A stretch of 24,691 bases of DNA from a virus: IMG/VR virus record IMGVR_UViG_3300033143_000377, positions 1-24,691 of that record; one strand, 5' to 3'. Numbering within the stretch: the first letter of the stretch is position 1; every line of letters begins with the position of its first letter. The translations under genes and the position numbers were made by a program. Below the pieces are notes generated by a model. The model did no database searches and was not told where the DNA came from. It worked only from the letters and a program-made list of their open reading frames with translations. This document shows positions 23,505-24,691 of the stretch, piece by piece.

Positions 23505-24691
23505 ATGACAGTTAATACAAATAACATTACATCAGGTCCATACATAGGTAATGGTGTAGCGGACACGTTCAGCTACACATTCCGTGTGACTGATAAAGAA
23601 CAGTTGGACGTGTACGAAACAGATATTGATGGTGTTGAAACATTGTTAACCGTTGACACTGATTACACAGTGAACGATGTGGGTGTTGACGCAGGTGGTA
23701 CGATCACACGCGTTGCGGGTCCGTTACCTCTGAGTTACAAATGGTACGTACGTTCTAATTATTTACATACTCAACTTACGTCGTTTGAATCTCAAGGTTC
23801 TTTTTTCCCTGAGTTACATGAAGACGCTATGGACAAGTTAACTTTCCTAAGTCAGCAGACAAAAGATTCTTTGAGTAGATCATTAAAGGTATCTGATTCT
23901 TACACGGGACCTATACCTTTGTCGTTAGACAACCCTGTCGCGGGTAAGTTTTTAAAATGGAAAGATGATCTATCCGGTGTGGAAAACTCAGACGGTGTAG
24001 GTGATGGTGGTGCAGGTGATGGTGGTACAATCAGTTTTGCAACATTACTGGCAGCTACTACAAACACAGATTTAGACCCTACGGGTGGTGAAGTCGTAGA
24101 TATTAAAGGACGCATTACAGCCCATGATGGCGGCGGTGCGACGTGGGACACAGTGTTGACATCAACAGTAATAGCTGATGGTTTCGGTATTATACAATGT
24201 TCAGGTGTTACTGAATTAGCGTTAGTAGTACGTAAAGGTTTCATATTCAATACTAAAGTCTATGGTGCGTTGGTTGATGGTGACTATTCATCAGGGTCAC
24301 TTATAGGAACAGATGATAGTGCTGCGATTCAAGCCACTCTTAACGCTGCGAGAAACAAGGGTGTTGTTCTGCTTGGTGATGGTTTTTCTAGGCTTTCATC
24401 ACCATTATCATTGCAACGTGCAGACAGTATTGCGGGTCGTGGTGTCTGTAACAATAACGGGTATAGATCCAGTTATTCACCGACAGATGTAGTGGGTGGA
24501 TCGTGTTTAGTTCCTGATGCTGGTGTCACTGCTATCACGTTTGACAAGGGTACATACGATACTGCTTTCGGTTGCAGACTAGAAAACTTCTCAATATACG
24601 CATCTACTATAACACAGACACCATATGGTGATGCACCAGGTTATGTACCTACGTGTAATGGTATCAATGCGGCTGAGTCGGCTGAATTAGT
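23505..24691 (+). CDS. Tail fibre/tailspike protein, N-terminal part (open at window end)
   Basis: The ATG at 23505 has GGAG (23494-23497) 7 nt upstream, and the frame stays open for 395 codons to the window end. Residues about 1-130 resemble the T7 gp17 N-terminal attachment domain: NGVADTFSYTFRVTDKEQLD, then QLTSFESQGSFFPELHEDAM and DKLTFLSQQTKDSLSRSLK. A Gly/Asp-rich linker follows (VGDGGAGDGG, residues about 165-175). From about 253 (YGALVDG, then GTDDSAAIQATLNAARNKG, VVLLGDGF and LSSPLSL) the sequence looks like the start of a pectate-lyase-type right-handed beta-helix, common in capsule-degrading tailspikes. The catalytic and C-terminal regions are outside the window, so depolymerase activity cannot be judged. 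Confidence 0.9.
   Translation, partial: MTVNTNNITSGPYIGNGVADTFSYTFRVTDKEQLDVYETDIDGVETLLTVDTDYTVNDVGVDAGGTITRVAGPLPLSYKWYVRSNYLHTQLTSFESQGSFFPELHEDAMDKLTFLSQQTKDSLSRSLKVSDSYTGPIPLSLDNPVAGKFLKWKDDLSGVENSDGVGDGGAGDGGTISFATLLAATTNTDLDPTGGEVVDIKGRITAHDGGGATWDTVLTSTVIADGFGIIQCSGVTELALVVRKGFIFNTKVYGALVDGDYSSGSLIGTDDSAAIQATLNAARNKGVVLLGDGFSRLSSPLSLQRADSIAGRGVCNNNGYRSSYSPTDVVGGSCLVPDAGVTAITFDKGTYDTAFGCRLENFSIYASTITQTPYGDAPGYVPTCNGINAAESAEL

Noticed and set aside
23900-24250. Minus-strand frame of 116 codons opposite the tailspike gene
   Set aside because: Pro/Ser/Thr-rich antisense translation; the + frame encodes a recognisable T7-type attachment domain and linker.
7257-24691. A diversity-generating retroelement, as in BPP-1
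   Set aside because: The head genes resemble BPP-1, but no reverse transcriptase, template/variable repeat pair or Mtd-like gene is visible in the window.

Overview
This window is the packaging and virion half of a tailed phage (or prophage) genome of short-tailed, podovirus-like architecture. GC content is moderate and codon use is even throughout. The sequence does not identify the host. A gammaproteobacterium such as a Vibrio or Shewanella relative fits the style of the genes, but this is only a low-confidence guess. No replication, lysis, integration, tRNA or CRISPR element was found. All recognised genes lie on the + strand except one fragment at the left edge.

Layout. 1-128: start of a minus-strand gene that runs off the window. 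129-517: divergent control region with a good minus-strand sigma70-type promoter and several sets of short repeats (TGAC motifs, three GCGTCAT heptamers, three 15-bp repeats carrying the inverted hexamer). 518-3072: packaging module (catalytically degenerate HNH-like protein, terS, terL). 3132-5346: small virion proteins, including paralogous beta-rich proteins. 5346-10265: head module (portal, two small surface-type proteins, Bbp19-like protein, scaffold, GP7/Bbp17-type major capsid protein, Bbp16-type cement protein), closed by a strong intrinsic terminator at 10279-10305. 10324-14093: small Ala/Lys-rich protein, T7 gp11-like adaptor, T7 gp12-like nozzle with inserted domains, gp13-like protein. 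14096-23468: three ejection (internal virion) proteins, the last a 2398-residue polyvalent protein. 23505 to the end: first 395 codons of a tail fibre/tailspike with a T7-type attachment domain followed by a likely beta-helix.

How they work together. TerS/TerL load DNA through the portal into a shell built from the GP7-type capsid protein on its scaffold and clamped by the cement protein. The adaptor and nozzle close the neck and form the stub tail, the tailspike attaches to it, and the ejection proteins leave the capsid with the DNA. The head genes resemble the Bordetella BPP-1 / Salmonella epsilon15 group, whereas the tail and ejection genes follow the T7 order gp11-12-13-14-15-16-17.

Most notable items: the giant ejection protein, which carries ParB-like, ADP-ribosyltransferase-like and HExxH zincin-like segments but no visible transglycosylase; the degenerate HNH protein at the head of the packaging operon; the repeat-dense divergent promoter region; a G8 tract in a putative surface-protein gene; and a family of paralogous beta-rich proteins beside the portal.
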